64,000 bases of DNA from Streptomyces sp. SUK 48 (lineage in GTDB: Bacteria; Actinomycetota; Actinomycetes; Streptomycetales; Streptomycetaceae): positions 4,750,001-4,814,000 of the forward strand of contig NZ_CP045740.1 in the NCBI RefSeq assembly GCF_009650765.1, read 5' to 3'. Each line of letters begins with the position of its first letter. Positions within the stretch are counted from its first letter, which is position 1. Under the pieces are notes generated by a model. It had not been told where the DNA came from and made no database searches. It was given only the letters and a program-made list of their open reading frames with translations. The position numbers and the translations under genes are program-made. Below are positions 25,531 through 34,472 of the stretch, in pieces.

Positions 25531-28122
25531 TCAGCCGACGCGGGTGAGCTTCGCGCCGAACCCGGGCTCGGCCAGATCCCGCTGGAGGGCCACCGGGACC
25601 TTGACGCCGGCCGTGGTGCCGTCGCCCACCGTGAGGGTGCCGACCCGGGTGCCGGCCTTCGCGGTGTGCGGGACGGTGTCGGAGGCGAAGGACAGCTTGA
25701 CCTTCAGGCCCGACCAGCCGACCGCGGTGACGTCCTCGGTGACCACGATCGGGGTCTGGCCGCCGAGCTGGTCGTCCACGTAGCCGACCACGTCGCCCTT
25801 CTTCAGGATCTTCGCCGAGGTCAGCGCGTGCTCGGCACCGAGCAGCGCGGTCTTGCTGACCTCGTTGACCGTGTCCAGGATCGACGGCTTGTGCTGGCCG
25901 AGGATCGCGCCGACGACGGTCACCGTCTGGCCGCCGACCTTCTTGCGGGCGGCGAACAGGAGGTTGCCGCCGGCCGCGGTGGTGGTGCCGGTCTTGATGC
26001 CGATGGCGCCGATCCAGTAGGGGAGCGAGTTGTAGTTCGGCCAGTTCTGGCCGGTGGGGTCGGTCCAGCTGGCGGCGCTGGTGATGGCGACCAGGGCGGG
26101 GATCTTGACGACCGCGCGGCCGAGCTTCACCTGGTCCTGGGCGGTGGAGACGGTGGTCTCCTTCAGGCCCGAGGGGTCGGTGTACGTCGTACCGGTCATC
26201 CCCAGCTCCTGGGCGGTGGCGTTCATCTTCTTCACGAACGCCGCCTCCGAGCCCGCGTCCCAGCGGGCCAGCAGCCGGGCGATGTTGTTGGCCGAGGGGA
26301 TCATGACGGCCGACAGGGCCTGCTTCTCCGTGAGGGAGTCGCCGGCGTGGACGGTGTTGAGGGTGGACTCACCGCTCTTGTTGTAGCCGCCCTCCTTCTC
26401 CGCCGTGGCGTCCACCTTGATCTTCCGGCCCTCCTGGCCCGGCTTCAGCGGGTGGTCGCGCAGGATGATGTACGCGGTCATCGTCTTGGCGACGGAGCCG
26501 ATGGCGACGGGGGTCTGCTTGCCGAAGTTCCCCATCGTGCCGATGCCGTCGCCGTCCATCCAGCCCTGGCCCTCGCCCGGCCACGGCAGGTTCACCCGGC
26601 CGCCGTCGAAGGTGTAGCTGTCCTTCGCGGTCAGCGCGAGGGTGGGGGACGGCAGGGGGCGCAGAGTCTGTACGACCGCGAAGACGATCACCAGCAGGAG
26701 GACCAGCGGGGTCCAGATCTTGACCCGCCGCACGGCCGTGCGGACCGGGGTCTCCGGGGGCGGCGGGGTGTTGGTCAGCTCCGCGAGGAGGTCGAGCGGG
26801 GGCTTGGGGGGCAGCGGCTGCTGGGTGGTGCGCTCGGGGCCGACCTGGGGGACGGCGGTGGTCTCGTCGGCCGGCGCGGGAGCCGGCGTCGCCTTGGGCT
26901 TGGGCTTGTGCCGGACGTCGTCCTTGAGCGCGACGAACTTGCTGGTGCGCTCGGCCTCGGACTCGGTCTGCTTCGTGCCCCCCTCGCCGACCTTGAGCAT
27001 GGTCGTGGGCTGGTCGACCTGGTCCTTGGGGTGTACGGCCTTGAAGATGGCGGTCGGCTGGTCGACGGCGGCGGCGCCGGCTTCGGCCGTGGCCTCGGCT
27101 TCGCCTCCGGCAGCGGGCCCGTCGTCGGTCTCCCCGGCCTCGGCTCCGCCGTCGTCGGCCTTCGCCTCGGCTCCGGCCTCGACGCCGCGCCCGGCCTTGG
27201 CGTCGCTCTTCGGGCCGGCGTCGGCCTTCGCCTCGGCGTCGGCGCCGTCCTTGGCGTCGGCTTCCGCGGCGGTGGCGGCCTTCGCCCCGGCGTCCGCCTT
27301 CGGCTGAGCGCCGCTCTTCGCATTCGCAGCGTTCTTCGCCGCGGCGGCCTCCGCACCGGCACCCGCCTTCGCGGCCGCGTCGTCCGCCAGGGCCTCCGCC
27401 TCGGCGCCGGCCGTCTCGGCGGCGGCCTTGGCACGGGCGGCGGCGGCAGCGGCGGCCTCACCGGTGGAAGCCTTCGCGTCGGCGTCGTCCTTCGCCTCGG
27501 CGTCCCCGGTGCCGGTCTCCGGGGTCTTCCGCGCGCCCTCGGCCTCCGCGTCACCCGCCTCGGCCCCGGCGTCCGCGCCGTCGTCCTTCGTCCCCGCGTC
27601 GCCCTTCGCACCGGAACCGGCGTCCGGCTCCGCGTCGCCGTCCTCGGCGGTCGCCTTCGCGTCCGCGTCCGCGCCGGCCTCGTCGTCGGCCGCCTCCGAA
27701 CCCGCGCCGCTCCCGGAAGCGCCGTCGCTTATCGCGCCCGTCGCTCCCTTCGCGTCGCCCTTCGGGTCCGCGTCGCCCTCGGCGCTCGCGTCGGCCTCTG
27801 CGGCCCCGGCGCCCTCGGCGTCCTTCGCGGGAGCGTCCGTCGGCGCCTCCGGCTCGTCCGCGTCGCGGACCCACGAGGAGACCGCGTCGCGCAGGTCGGT
27901 GTCCTCCTCGACCGCGGGGGTGCGGAACACCTTCGTCGCGGTGTCCGTGCCGCCGTTCGAGGAATCCTTTTGCCCGGCACCGGCACCGGCGCTCCCGCCG
28001 GACCCGCCCCGGGCCACCGCGATGCGGGGATCACGGGCCTCGGGAACCGCGTCCGCCCGCCCCGACGTCGCTCCTGCCGACGACTCGCGCTGCTTCGACC
28101 TGTCGGGGGACTCGCCCGCCAC
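25531..28122 (-). CDS. D-alanyl-D-alanine carboxypeptidase with a 460-residue low-complexity cytoplasmic region
   Basis: 863 residues from GTG 28122, chosen because GAGGAGG lies six bases upstream (an in-frame ATG at 28173 has no such site). Residues about 60-350 are almost only Ala, Asp, Glu, Lys and Gly. Then come two short motifs, VDQPTAIFK and VDQPTTMLK (about 354-378), a Pro/Lys linker and one membrane helix (about 468-486). The extracytoplasmic D-Ala-D-Ala carboxypeptidase (S11) domain has SVAK (near 543), SAN (near 610) and KTG (near 710). The enzyme trims peptidoglycan stem pentapeptides. The long acidic/alanine-rich tail may be a cytoplasmic anchoring or assembly region. The N-terminus is divergent from the GPP34 gene. 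Confidence 0.9.
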   Translation of the reverse strand: MAGESPDRSKQRESSAGATSGRADAVPEARDPRIAVARGGSGGSAGAGAGQKDSSNGGTDTATKVFRTPAVEEDTDLRDAVSSWVRDADEPEAPTDAPAKDAEGAGAAEADASAEGDADPKGDAKGATGAISDGASGSGAGSEAADDEAGADADAKATAEDGDAEPDAGSGAKGDAGTKDDGADAGAEAGDAEAEGARKTPETGTGDAEAKDDADAKASTGEAAAAAAARAKAAAETAGAEAEALADDAAAKAGAGAEAAAAKNAANAKSGAQPKADAGAKAATAAEADAKDGADAEAKADAGPKSDAKAGRGVEAGAEAKADDGGAEAGETDDGPAAGGEAEATAEAGAAAVDQPTAIFKAVHPKDQVDQPTTMLKVGEGGTKQTESEAERTSKFVALKDDVRHKPKPKATPAPAPADETTAVPQVGPERTTQQPLPPKPPLDLLAELTNTPPPPETPVRTAVRRVKIWTPLVLLLVIVFAVVQTLRPLPSPTLALTAKDSYTFDGGRVNLPWPGEGQGWMDGDGIGTMGNFGKQTPVAIGSVAKTMTAYIILRDHPLKPGQEGRKIKVDATAEKEGGYNKSGESTLNTVHAGDSLTEKQALSAVMIPSANNIARLLARWDAGSEAAFVKKMNATAQELGMTGTTYTDPSGLKETTVSTAQDQVKLGRAVVKIPALVAITSAASWTDPTGQNWPNYNSLPYWIGAIGIKTGTTTAAGGNLLFAARKKVGGQTVTVVGAILGQHKPSILDTVNEVSKTALLGAEHALTSAKILKKGDVVGYVDDQLGGQTPIVVTEDVTAVGWSGLKVKLSFASDTVPHTAKAGTRVGTLTVGDGTTAGVKVPVALQRDLAEPGFGAKLTRVG

Positions 28123-28317
28123 CGATGCCTCCTCATGCGCCGCACGCCCACGCGCGCGCCCTGTCCGAACCATGTACCAGTGTCCTGTGTGAGGGCTTGG
28201 CCCCTGCGGTAGACGAGAACGACATACCTACCGGTTCCCTCACGAACCGGTCACGCGCCCTCGACAGACCAATGTGAGAGGGGTCACCCTGTCATTCATC
28301 CACGCGGGGAGGCATGG

Positions 28318-29070
28318 ATGGGCAGGAGCCGCAGAACACTTCCGGAGGAGCTTCTGCTGCTGGCACTGGACCCGACCACGGGTACCACTGCGCAGCCGCA
28401 GTCGCTCGACCTCGGTCTGGCCGGTGCACAGCTAGTGGAGCTGGCGCTGGCCGGACGGATAGCCCCAGACGGGGATCGTATCGCCGTGGTGGTGCCACGG
28501 CCGACAGGAGATCCAACTCTGGACTGCGCGTTGGAGTTGCTGCGAAGGCGCGGCGCTCCGGTGCGAGCCGTCCACTGGATCGGCGGGCCCCGGCTGGGGC
28601 TGCGCCAGACGTACCTTTCGCATCTGGAGCGGTGCGGCATGGTCGCCGCGGTGCCGGGCCAGATGTGCGGGGTGCTGCCGACGACGCGCTACCAGGCGAC
28701 GGAGACGGCCATCAGCCGGGAGATCCGTGGCCGGCTGGACTCCGCGATCCGCACCGGCGTACCGCCGGACCCGCGGACCGCGGCACTCGCCGCCCTGGCG
28801 CACGCCGTCGGGCTCGGCAAGCATCTGTATCCGGGCAACGAGGGCCGATCGTCCCGTTCCCGGCTGCGGGATCTGATCCGGCACGATCCGATGGGCGGGC
28901 TCGTCGCGCACGCCGTGATGGACGTGCAGAACGGCGCGGCCGCACAGCCGCGCCGCGGTCCGGCGGTCACGGGCCGGCCGGCGCCAGGACCCCGGCCCGC
29001 GGCCGAACCCGCGCACGGGGTGCCGATGCAGTCGCGCCACGGGGCCATGGTCCGCGCCGTGGCCCACTGA
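28318..29070 (+). CDS. GOLPH3/VPS74 (GPP34) family protein
   Basis: 250 residues. RRTLPEELLLLALDPTTG at the start and LGLAGAQLVELALAGRIA are the family hallmarks, followed by the helical core (RQTYLSHLERCGMV and LAALAHAVGLGKHLYPG). In eukaryotes this fold binds PI4P and Golgi glycosyltransferases; streptomycetes carry many paralogues of unknown function, possibly membrane-associated. The C-terminal 45 residues are a Pro/Arg-rich tail. It is followed 270 bases later by the XRE gene, with no gene between. Confidence 0.88.
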   Translation: MGRSRRTLPEELLLLALDPTTGTTAQPQSLDLGLAGAQLVELALAGRIAPDGDRIAVVVPRPTGDPTLDCALELLRRRGAPVRAVHWIGGPRLGLRQTYLSHLERCGMVAAVPGQMCGVLPTTRYQATETAISREIRGRLDSAIRTGVPPDPRTAALAALAHAVGLGKHLYPGNEGRSSRSRLRDLIRHDPMGGLVAHAVMDVQNGAAAQPRRGPAVTGRPAPGPRPAAEPAHGVPMQSRHGAMVRAVAH

Positions 29071-29340
29071 TCCAGTGCGCCGCAACGACCGTCCCCACCG
29101 GCCCGGTTCGGGAGCCGCGGGCCGAGCGGGGTGGCGGGACCTCCGGGTCCCGCCACCCCGCTCGGCCGTATCCGGAACGACGCCCGTCCGGGCCGCTGCG
29201 CGCGAACTGGCGCCCGAACAGACGCGTATCCGGGCCGCATATCGAGCATTTCCCAGCGCTGGCGCGCGCCTTGGTGGCAATCTGCTCAGCAGCAGATACG
29301 GAAAGTGTCAGTACAGGCAGCAGCCGGAGGTGCGCGTCCC

Positions 29341-30198
29341 GTGGCGTCCAATGTCAATCCCACCGTAAGGCGGCGCCGGCTGGGCCAGGAGCTTCGAAAA
29401 CTCCGTGAGCAGAAGAACATGACGGCCGAAGAGGTCGCCGAGCGCCTGCTCGTGTCCCAGTCGAAGATCAGCCGTCTGGAGAACGGCCGCCGCAGCATCA
29501 GCCAGCGCGATGTGCGCGATCTGTGCGGTGTCTACGAGGTCGAGGACCAGCGGGTCGTGGACTCGCTGATGGAGATGGCCCGGGACTCCAGACAGCAGGG
29601 GTGGTGGCACACCTTCGGGGACATCCCCTACAGCGTGTACATCGGTCTGGAGACGGACGCCGAGTCGCTGCGGGTCTACGAGCCCCAGATCGTCACCGGC
29701 CTGCTCCAGACCCCGGCGTACGCCGAGGCACTGGTGCGCGGCGCGCTGCCCGAGACCTCGGCCGCGGAGATCGAGAAGCGGGTGGGCGTACGCATGCGCC
29801 GCCAGGAGCGGATCACCACCGAGAAGGACCCGCTGCGGCTCTGGATCGTCCTGGACGAGGCCGCGCTGCACCGGGTCGTCGGCGGCAAGCGCGTGATGCG
29901 CGAGCAGCTGGAGCATCTCCTCAAGCTGTCCGAGCTGCCCCATGTCACCGTGCAGGTCATGCCGTTCGAGGTGGGCGCGCATCCGGGGCTCAACGGCCAG
30001 TACGCCATCCTGGAGTTCGCCGACGCGGCCGACTCCAGCGTGGTCTACCTGGAGGGCGTCACCAGCGACCTGTACCTGGAGAAGGCCCAGGACGTGCAGA
30101 AGTACGCCGTGATGTACGAGCATCTGCGGGCCCAGTCCCTCAGCGTGGAAGCGTCCCGGCAGCTGATCGACGAGACGGCCCAGAGGTACACGGACTGA
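29341..30198 (+). CDS. XRE-family regulator with DUF5753 domain (second copy)
   Basis: 285 residues from GTG 29341 (GGAGG ten bases upstream). The HTH spans about residues 10-65 (LGQELRKLREQKNMTAEEVAE and SKISRLENGRRSIS). DUF5753 features follow: YSVYIGLETDAESLRVYEPQ read in parts, VTGLLQTPAYAEAL, AEIEKRVGVRMRRQ, VTVQVMPFEVGAHPG. Similar regulators act with DUF397 partners in Streptomyces developmental control. Here the DUF397 gene follows after a 190-base gap that could hold its own promoter, unlike the coupled pair at 17992-18989. Confidence 0.92.
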   Translation: MASNVNPTVRRRRLGQELRKLREQKNMTAEEVAERLLVSQSKISRLENGRRSISQRDVRDLCGVYEVEDQRVVDSLMEMARDSRQQGWWHTFGDIPYSVYIGLETDAESLRVYEPQIVTGLLQTPAYAEALVRGALPETSAAEIEKRVGVRMRRQERITTEKDPLRLWIVLDEAALHRVVGGKRVMREQLEHLLKLSELPHVTVQVMPFEVGAHPGLNGQYAILEFADAADSSVVYLEGVTSDLYLEKAQDVQKYAVMYEHLRAQSLSVEASRQLIDETAQRYTD

Positions 30199-30388
30199 GG
30201 CCCCGGCCGCGGTGGGCGCGTGATCCTACAGGGTGGGCGCGCTCCCGTGGAAGGTACGTTGGAATATGCCATCCGGTCGAGTGAACGCCCGCTCCGGCCA
30301 CGGCAGTTGCCCGGTAGCGTCGATCACGCCAATCGGACATCGGGTTGGCGTGAACCCGCACTATCGCAACTCGCACACAGGAGTGGAC

Positions 30389-30580
30389 ATGGCACTGATT
30401 CAGGGCGCTTCGGAGACGTGGCTGAAGTCCTCCTACTCCGCGGGCAACGGCGCCTGCGTGGAGGTCAAGTCGCCCGTCACCGCCGAACTGGCCGTCCGTG
30501 ACTCCAAGGTCGCCGAGGGCCCGATCCTGGCCTTCCCCGCCACCGCGTGGAACGCCTTCGTGGACTCGGTCAAGGCGTAA
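30389..30580 (+). CDS. DUF397 domain protein (second copy)
   Basis: 63 residues. TWLKSSYSAGNGACVEVKSP, then LAVRDSKVAEGPILAFP and WNAFVDSVK, is a full DUF397 domain. CAGGAGTGGAC precedes the ATG. It probably works with the XRE/DUF5753 regulator encoded upstream. A strong hairpin ends the transcript at 30636-30675. Confidence 0.93.
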   Translation: MALIQGASETWLKSSYSAGNGACVEVKSPVTAELAVRDSKVAEGPILAFPATAWNAFVDSVKA

Positions 30581-30635
30581 GGGGCTCGTCCCTGACCCTC
30601 GTTCCGACGAACACAACCGCACACGCACCACCCAA

Positions 30636-30675
30636 GAGCCCTCTCGACCAGACGCCGTCCTCGCCGAGAGGGCTC
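30636..30675 (+). terminator. Strong hairpin terminator
   Basis: Perfect 11-base arms GAGCCCTCTCG (30636-30646) and CGAGAGGGCTC (30665-30675) lie between the DUF397 gene and the convergent MerR gene, so the hairpin can serve both directions. Confidence 0.75.
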
Positions 30676-30708
30676 GGCCGTGCCCGGCCCCGGCGGGGCC
30701 GGGCCGCC

Positions 30709-31563
30709 TCAGCCGGAGCGCACCGGGAAGGCCACGTCGCACACCGGGTCCCCGGGGCCCGCCGACGCCCAGTCGGCGAAGTAGATCTCCCGGCACGGCC
30801 CGGCCGGCTCCAGCCCCTGCCGGCCCAGCCAGTCCTCCACCGCCTCGAACGCGGCGAGGATCTGCGGGTGCGCCACCTGCGCCTTGGTGATCCGGACGTA
30901 CGCCAGCCGGGCCGCCGGCTCCAGCCGCACCCCCGTCTGCCGGCCCCGCCCCTGCCGCCCGGCCCAGGCCCGTGCCGCCGCCTCGTCGGCCACCGGCACA
31001 CACGCCTCGGCGGGCCCGTCGCTCTCCATCGACACCTCGGCGTGGTAGACGACGAACGGCGCCGCCGCCACACCCCCGCACTCCCGCGCCGCCGTCTCCA
31101 GCCGGTCCAGCGCGGCGCCGATCCAGGCCGGCAGCTCGTCCGCCAGCGTGTGCCGCGACTCGGTGATCACCACCCGCGCCGGCACGTCCACCGTCTCGAC
31201 CGCGAACTTCTGGTACATCTCGTCACTCCTCCCGGACAGCCGTCCACGGAGGTACTCGGCGAGGGTCCGCTGCCCGGCGATCCGGGCCTCCACGTCCGCC
31301 CAGTAGGCGGCCAGCAGCCCGGCCGCCTCCGCGCCCTCGGCCCCGGTCACCTCGGCGATCCGGGCCAGCGGCATGTCCAGCTGCCGCAGCAGGGCCACCA
31401 GCCGGGCGCGCTCGACCTGGGCGGCACGGTAGTAGCGGTAGCCGCTCGACCCGTCGACGTACGCCGGGGCGAGCAGGCCGAGGCGGTCGTACAGCCGCAG
31501 GGCCTTGGCGGACAGCCGGGCCCGGGCGGCGAACGCCCCGATGGTGAGCAGATCCTCGTGCAC
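30709..31563 (-). CDS. MerR-family regulator with GyrI-like effector domain (BmrR type)
   Basis: 284 residues from GTG 31563. The MerR HTH reads LTIGAFAARARLSAKALRLYD, then LGLLAPAYVDGSSGYRYY, with dimerisation helix residues about 75-120. The C-terminal 160 residues are a GyrI/effector-binding domain (VETVDVPARVVITESR, YHAEVS, REIYFADW). Such proteins sense hydrophobic drugs or other ligands and activate from an overlong promoter spacer. Its partner gene is not evident; the glutathione peroxidase lies upstream in the same direction with an 86-base gap. Confidence 0.88.
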   Translation of the reverse strand: MHEDLLTIGAFAARARLSAKALRLYDRLGLLAPAYVDGSSGYRYYRAAQVERARLVALLRQLDMPLARIAEVTGAEGAEAAGLLAAYWADVEARIAGQRTLAEYLRGRLSGRSDEMYQKFAVETVDVPARVVITESRHTLADELPAWIGAALDRLETAARECGGVAAAPFVVYHAEVSMESDGPAEACVPVADEAAARAWAGRQGRGRQTGVRLEPAARLAYVRITKAQVAHPQILAAFEAVEDWLGRQGLEPAGPCREIYFADWASAGPGDPVCDVAFPVRSG

Positions 31564-31649
31564 CGATGTCGTCCTCCGTCGCCGGGCGGTCCCTTCCCGC
31601 CCGGCGACAGCGACGCTCCGCCCTGCCCCAGGGGCAAGGTCGAGCGTGG

Positions 31650-32138
31650 TCAGCCGAGCTGGGCCTCGATCGCCGCGACGACCTCCGCCGACTCCGGCTC
31701 GGCCTGCGGCGAGAACCGGGCGACGACGCTGCCGTCCCGGCCGATCAGGAACTTCTCGAAGTTCCAGCGGATGTCGCCGCTGTGGCCCTCCGCGTCCGCG
31801 AAGCCCACCAGGCGCTCGTACAGGGGGTGCCGGTCGTCGCCGTTCACCTCCACCTTCTCGGTCAGCGGGAAGGTCACGCCGTACGTCGCCGAGCAGAACT
31901 CGGCGATCTCCTCGGCGCTGCCCGGCTCCTGCCCGAGGAACTGGTTGCACGGCACGCCCAGCACGGTGAAACCGCGCCCGGCGTAGCGCTCCTGGAGCTT
32001 CTCCAGGCCCGCGTACTGCGGGGTCAGGCCGCACTTGGAGGCCACGTTCACGATGAGGACGGCCTTGCCTGCGTACTGCGACAGGTCTGCGGCGCCGCCG
32101 GTGAGGGCGCCGATCTCGGTGTTCAGCACAGTGGTCAT
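31650..32138 (-). CDS. Glutathione peroxidase family (thiol peroxidase)
   Basis: 162 residues. The peroxidatic site is Cys36 in VASKCGLTP; Gln/Asn partners sit in CNQFLGQEPG and Trp125 in WNFEKF. A second Cys (EFCSATYGVTFP, Cys82) is at the position of the resolving cysteine of thioredoxin-dependent GPx enzymes, and there is no selenocysteine codon. It should reduce hydrogen peroxide and lipid hydroperoxides in the cytoplasm. It lies between MerR and ArsR genes, all on the same strand with short gaps, but co-transcription is unproven. Confidence 0.93.
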   Translation of the reverse strand: MTTVLNTEIGALTGGAADLSQYAGKAVLIVNVASKCGLTPQYAGLEKLQERYAGRGFTVLGVPCNQFLGQEPGSAEEIAEFCSATYGVTFPLTEKVEVNGDDRHPLYERLVGFADAEGHSGDIRWNFEKFLIGRDGSVVARFSPQAEPESAEVVAAIEAQLG

Positions 32139-32182
32139 GGGCGCGATGGTATGCGGCCGAGGTGTCCCCGGGGCGGCGCCCC

Positions 32183-33163
32183 TCACCCCGGCGCACAGGG
32201 CGCGGCCGCCGCCACCACCGCGTCCCCGGCCGCCGTCCTGCCGTACAGCACCGACCGCCCGGTCCTGCGCCCCGCCACCAGCCCCGCCTCCCGCAGCACC
32301 TTCAGATGCCGCCCGACCGAGCCCAGCCCCTGCCCGGTCACCGCCGTCAGCTGGCTGGTGCTCATGGGGGAGCCGAGGAGGGCCAGGACACCCGCGCGGG
32401 CCGGCCCGAGCAGGGCGGCGAGGGCGGCCGGGACCGCGCGGGCCCCGGCGTCGGCGAGGACGCCCGCACAGGGGTAGACCAGGGCGTACCGCTCCCCGTC
32501 GTCCCAGGACACCCAGCCGTGCCGCTGCGGGGTGACCGGCACGAAGAGCATCTCGGCGCCGGAGATCTCGCGCGGCGGGTACGCGTGCAGATTGACCTGG
32601 AGCCGGTTCCGGCCCAGCCACCGGGTGCGGCCGGGCCGCAGCGAGTCCAGCACGCTCACCCAGCCGCCCCGCCCGGCCTGCGCGGTCCGCGCGACCACGT
32701 CGGCCTCCAGCACCCGCCGCTGCCGCTCCCAGTACGGCCGTACGGCCTCCCGCCACACCCACTCCAGGAGCGCGGCCGCCCGCTCGGGCAGGTCCGCGCG
32801 GTCCAGCACGGCCGGCAGCGGACCGGCGAGGGCGGTGCGCAGATGCGCGCGGGCGAGGTCCGGCGCGACCGAGCGCACCCGGGCGACCTCCGCCGCGAAC
32901 TCCTCCCCGTCGCGGGGCGTCGGGGTGAAGAAGTCGGCGATCCACTCCCGGCCGAGGCCCGCCCGCACCAGCCGGCCCGTCACCGGATCGGCGGCCAACA
33001 GCGCTCGGTACGAGGGCAGATGGGCCCGCAGCCAGTCCCGCTCGCCGGGATGCGCCGCCTCGCCCGCGTGCAGCAGCTTCAGCCGCGCGAACGTCTCCGC
33101 GAGCGGCGAGATCACGAACCGGCTGCGCGCCAGCGTGTCCGCGTTGAGTTCCCAGCAGCCCAC
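32183..33163 (-). CDS. ArsR/SmtB-type winged-helix regulator (DUF5937-like N-terminus)
   Basis: 326 residues. The winged helix is C-terminal (about residues 245-320): ARAGVLALLGSPMSTSQL, VTGQGLGSVGRHLKVLREAGLV, GRSVLYGRT. The N-terminal 230 residues are the alpha/beta domain common to large ArsR proteins in streptomycetes (FVISPLAETFARLKLLHAG). No metal-binding Cys pair is seen. Divergent from an MFS transporter gene 94 bases away, its probable target. Confidence 0.85.
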   Translation of the reverse strand: MGCWELNADTLARSRFVISPLAETFARLKLLHAGEAAHPGERDWLRAHLPSYRALLAADPVTGRLVRAGLGREWIADFFTPTPRDGEEFAAEVARVRSVAPDLARAHLRTALAGPLPAVLDRADLPERAAALLEWVWREAVRPYWERQRRVLEADVVARTAQAGRGGWVSVLDSLRPGRTRWLGRNRLQVNLHAYPPREISGAEMLFVPVTPQRHGWVSWDDGERYALVYPCAGVLADAGARAVPAALAALLGPARAGVLALLGSPMSTSQLTAVTGQGLGSVGRHLKVLREAGLVAGRRTGRSVLYGRTAAGDAVVAAAAPCAPG

Positions 33164-33257
33164 CGTCCACCGCCCCCCGAGCCACGTCCCGCCGTACGAC
33201 CTTTCGCGCCGCCGCGAAACAATAACGGCCCGGCGGGTCCCGGCCGAGACTCCCGGT

Positions 33258-34472
33258 GTGACCAGCTACCGATCCCTCTTCTGCACCCCCGGGTTCACCC
33301 CGCTCTTCCTCGGCTCGGCCGCGCAGACGGCGGCCGGCACCGTCGGGAGCCTCGCCCTCGGCACTCTCGTCTACCGGGCCACCGGCTCCCCGCTGCTGTC
33401 GGCGGTCAGCATGTTCGGCCCCTCCCTCGCCCAAGTCCTCGGCGCCACCGTCCTGTTGTCCGGCGCCGACCGGCTGCCGCCTCGTACGGCCCTGACGGCG
33501 ATCGCGCTGGTCTTCGCGGCCGGCACCGCGCTCCAGGCGCTGCCCGGGCTGCCGGTCGGCGCGCTCTTCGCCGTACTGCTCGCGATGGGCCTGGTGGCCT
33601 CGCTCGGCGGCGGGGTCCGCTGGGGCCTGCTGAACGAGATCCTCCCCAGGGACGGCTATCTGCCCGGGCGTTCGGTGTTCAACATGATGAGCGGGCTGAC
33701 CCAGATCGCCGGTTTCGCCACCGGCGGCGCCCTGCTGGCCGCGCTGGCGCCCCGGGTCTGCCTGGTCCTGTCGGCGGCCCTGTACCTGGCGGCCGCCCTC
33801 GCACTGCGCCTCGGCCTGTCCGCCCGCCCGCCCCGCAGCGCGGGCCGCCCCTCCGCAGCGGCCACCTGGCGCGCCAACTCCCGCCTCTGGTCGCACCGTT
33901 CGCGCCGCCTCACCTACCTGGGCCTGTGGCTCCCCAACGGCATGGTCGTCGGCTGCGAGTCCCTGTACGTGTCGTACGCCCCGCACGCGGCCGGCACTCT
34001 CTTCGCCTGCGGGGCGCTCGGGATGTTCGCCGGGGACGTCACGGTGGGCCGGCTGCTGCCGCCCCGGGTGCGACGGCGGCTGGCGACCCCCCTGCTGCTC
34101 CTGCTCGCCGCGCCCTACCTGGCGTTCGCCGCGCATCCGCCGCTGCCGCTCGCCGCGCTCTGCGTCGCCCTCGCCTCCGTCGGCTTCGGCGCGAGCCTCG
34201 TCCAGCAGGAACGGCTGATGGACCTCACCCCGGACGAACTCGCGGGCCAGGCCCTCGGGTTGCACTCCTCCGGCATGCTGACCATGCAGGGCGTGAGCGC
34301 GGCGGCCGCGGGCGCGGTGGCCCAACTGACCACCCCGGCCGCGGGGATGGCCCTGATGGCGGCCGGCTCCATCGCGGTGACCCTCGTCCTGGCCGCGGCG
34401 GGCCGCCGTACCCCCCGCCCGCCGCTCACCCCCGCACCGGCGGCGGCGGAAGGGTCTGCTCGGTCCAGATGA
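33258..34472 (+). CDS. MFS transporter
   Basis: 404 residues with 10-12 hydrophobic segments. Features include FTPLFLGSAAQTAAGTVGS at the first helix, GADRLPPRTALTAIAL as the cytoplasmic loop, and LVQQERLMDLTPDELAGQALG in the central C-terminal half. It fits the DHA-type exporters that are divergent from ArsR regulators. GTG 33258 has no clear Shine-Dalgarno. The last 47 bases overlap the 3' end of the convergent permease-phosphatase fusion gene. Substrate unknown. Confidence 0.85.
   Translation: MTSYRSLFCTPGFTPLFLGSAAQTAAGTVGSLALGTLVYRATGSPLLSAVSMFGPSLAQVLGATVLLSGADRLPPRTALTAIALVFAAGTALQALPGLPVGALFAVLLAMGLVASLGGGVRWGLLNEILPRDGYLPGRSVFNMMSGLTQIAGFATGGALLAALAPRVCLVLSAALYLAAALALRLGLSARPPRSAGRPSAAATWRANSRLWSHRSRRLTYLGLWLPNGMVVGCESLYVSYAPHAAGTLFACGALGMFAGDVTVGRLLPPRVRRRLATPLLLLLAAPYLAFAAHPPLPLAALCVALASVGFGASLVQQERLMDLTPDELAGQALGLHSSGMLTMQGVSAAAAGAVAQLTTPAAGMALMAAGSIAVTLVLAAAGRRTPRPPLTPAPAAAEGSARSR

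Noticed and set aside
31650..34325. Long minus-strand open frame reaching from the glutathione peroxidase through the ArsR and MFS genes
   Set aside because: Only the last 162 codons are protein-like (the peroxidase). The rest is antisense or out of frame to genes on either strand.
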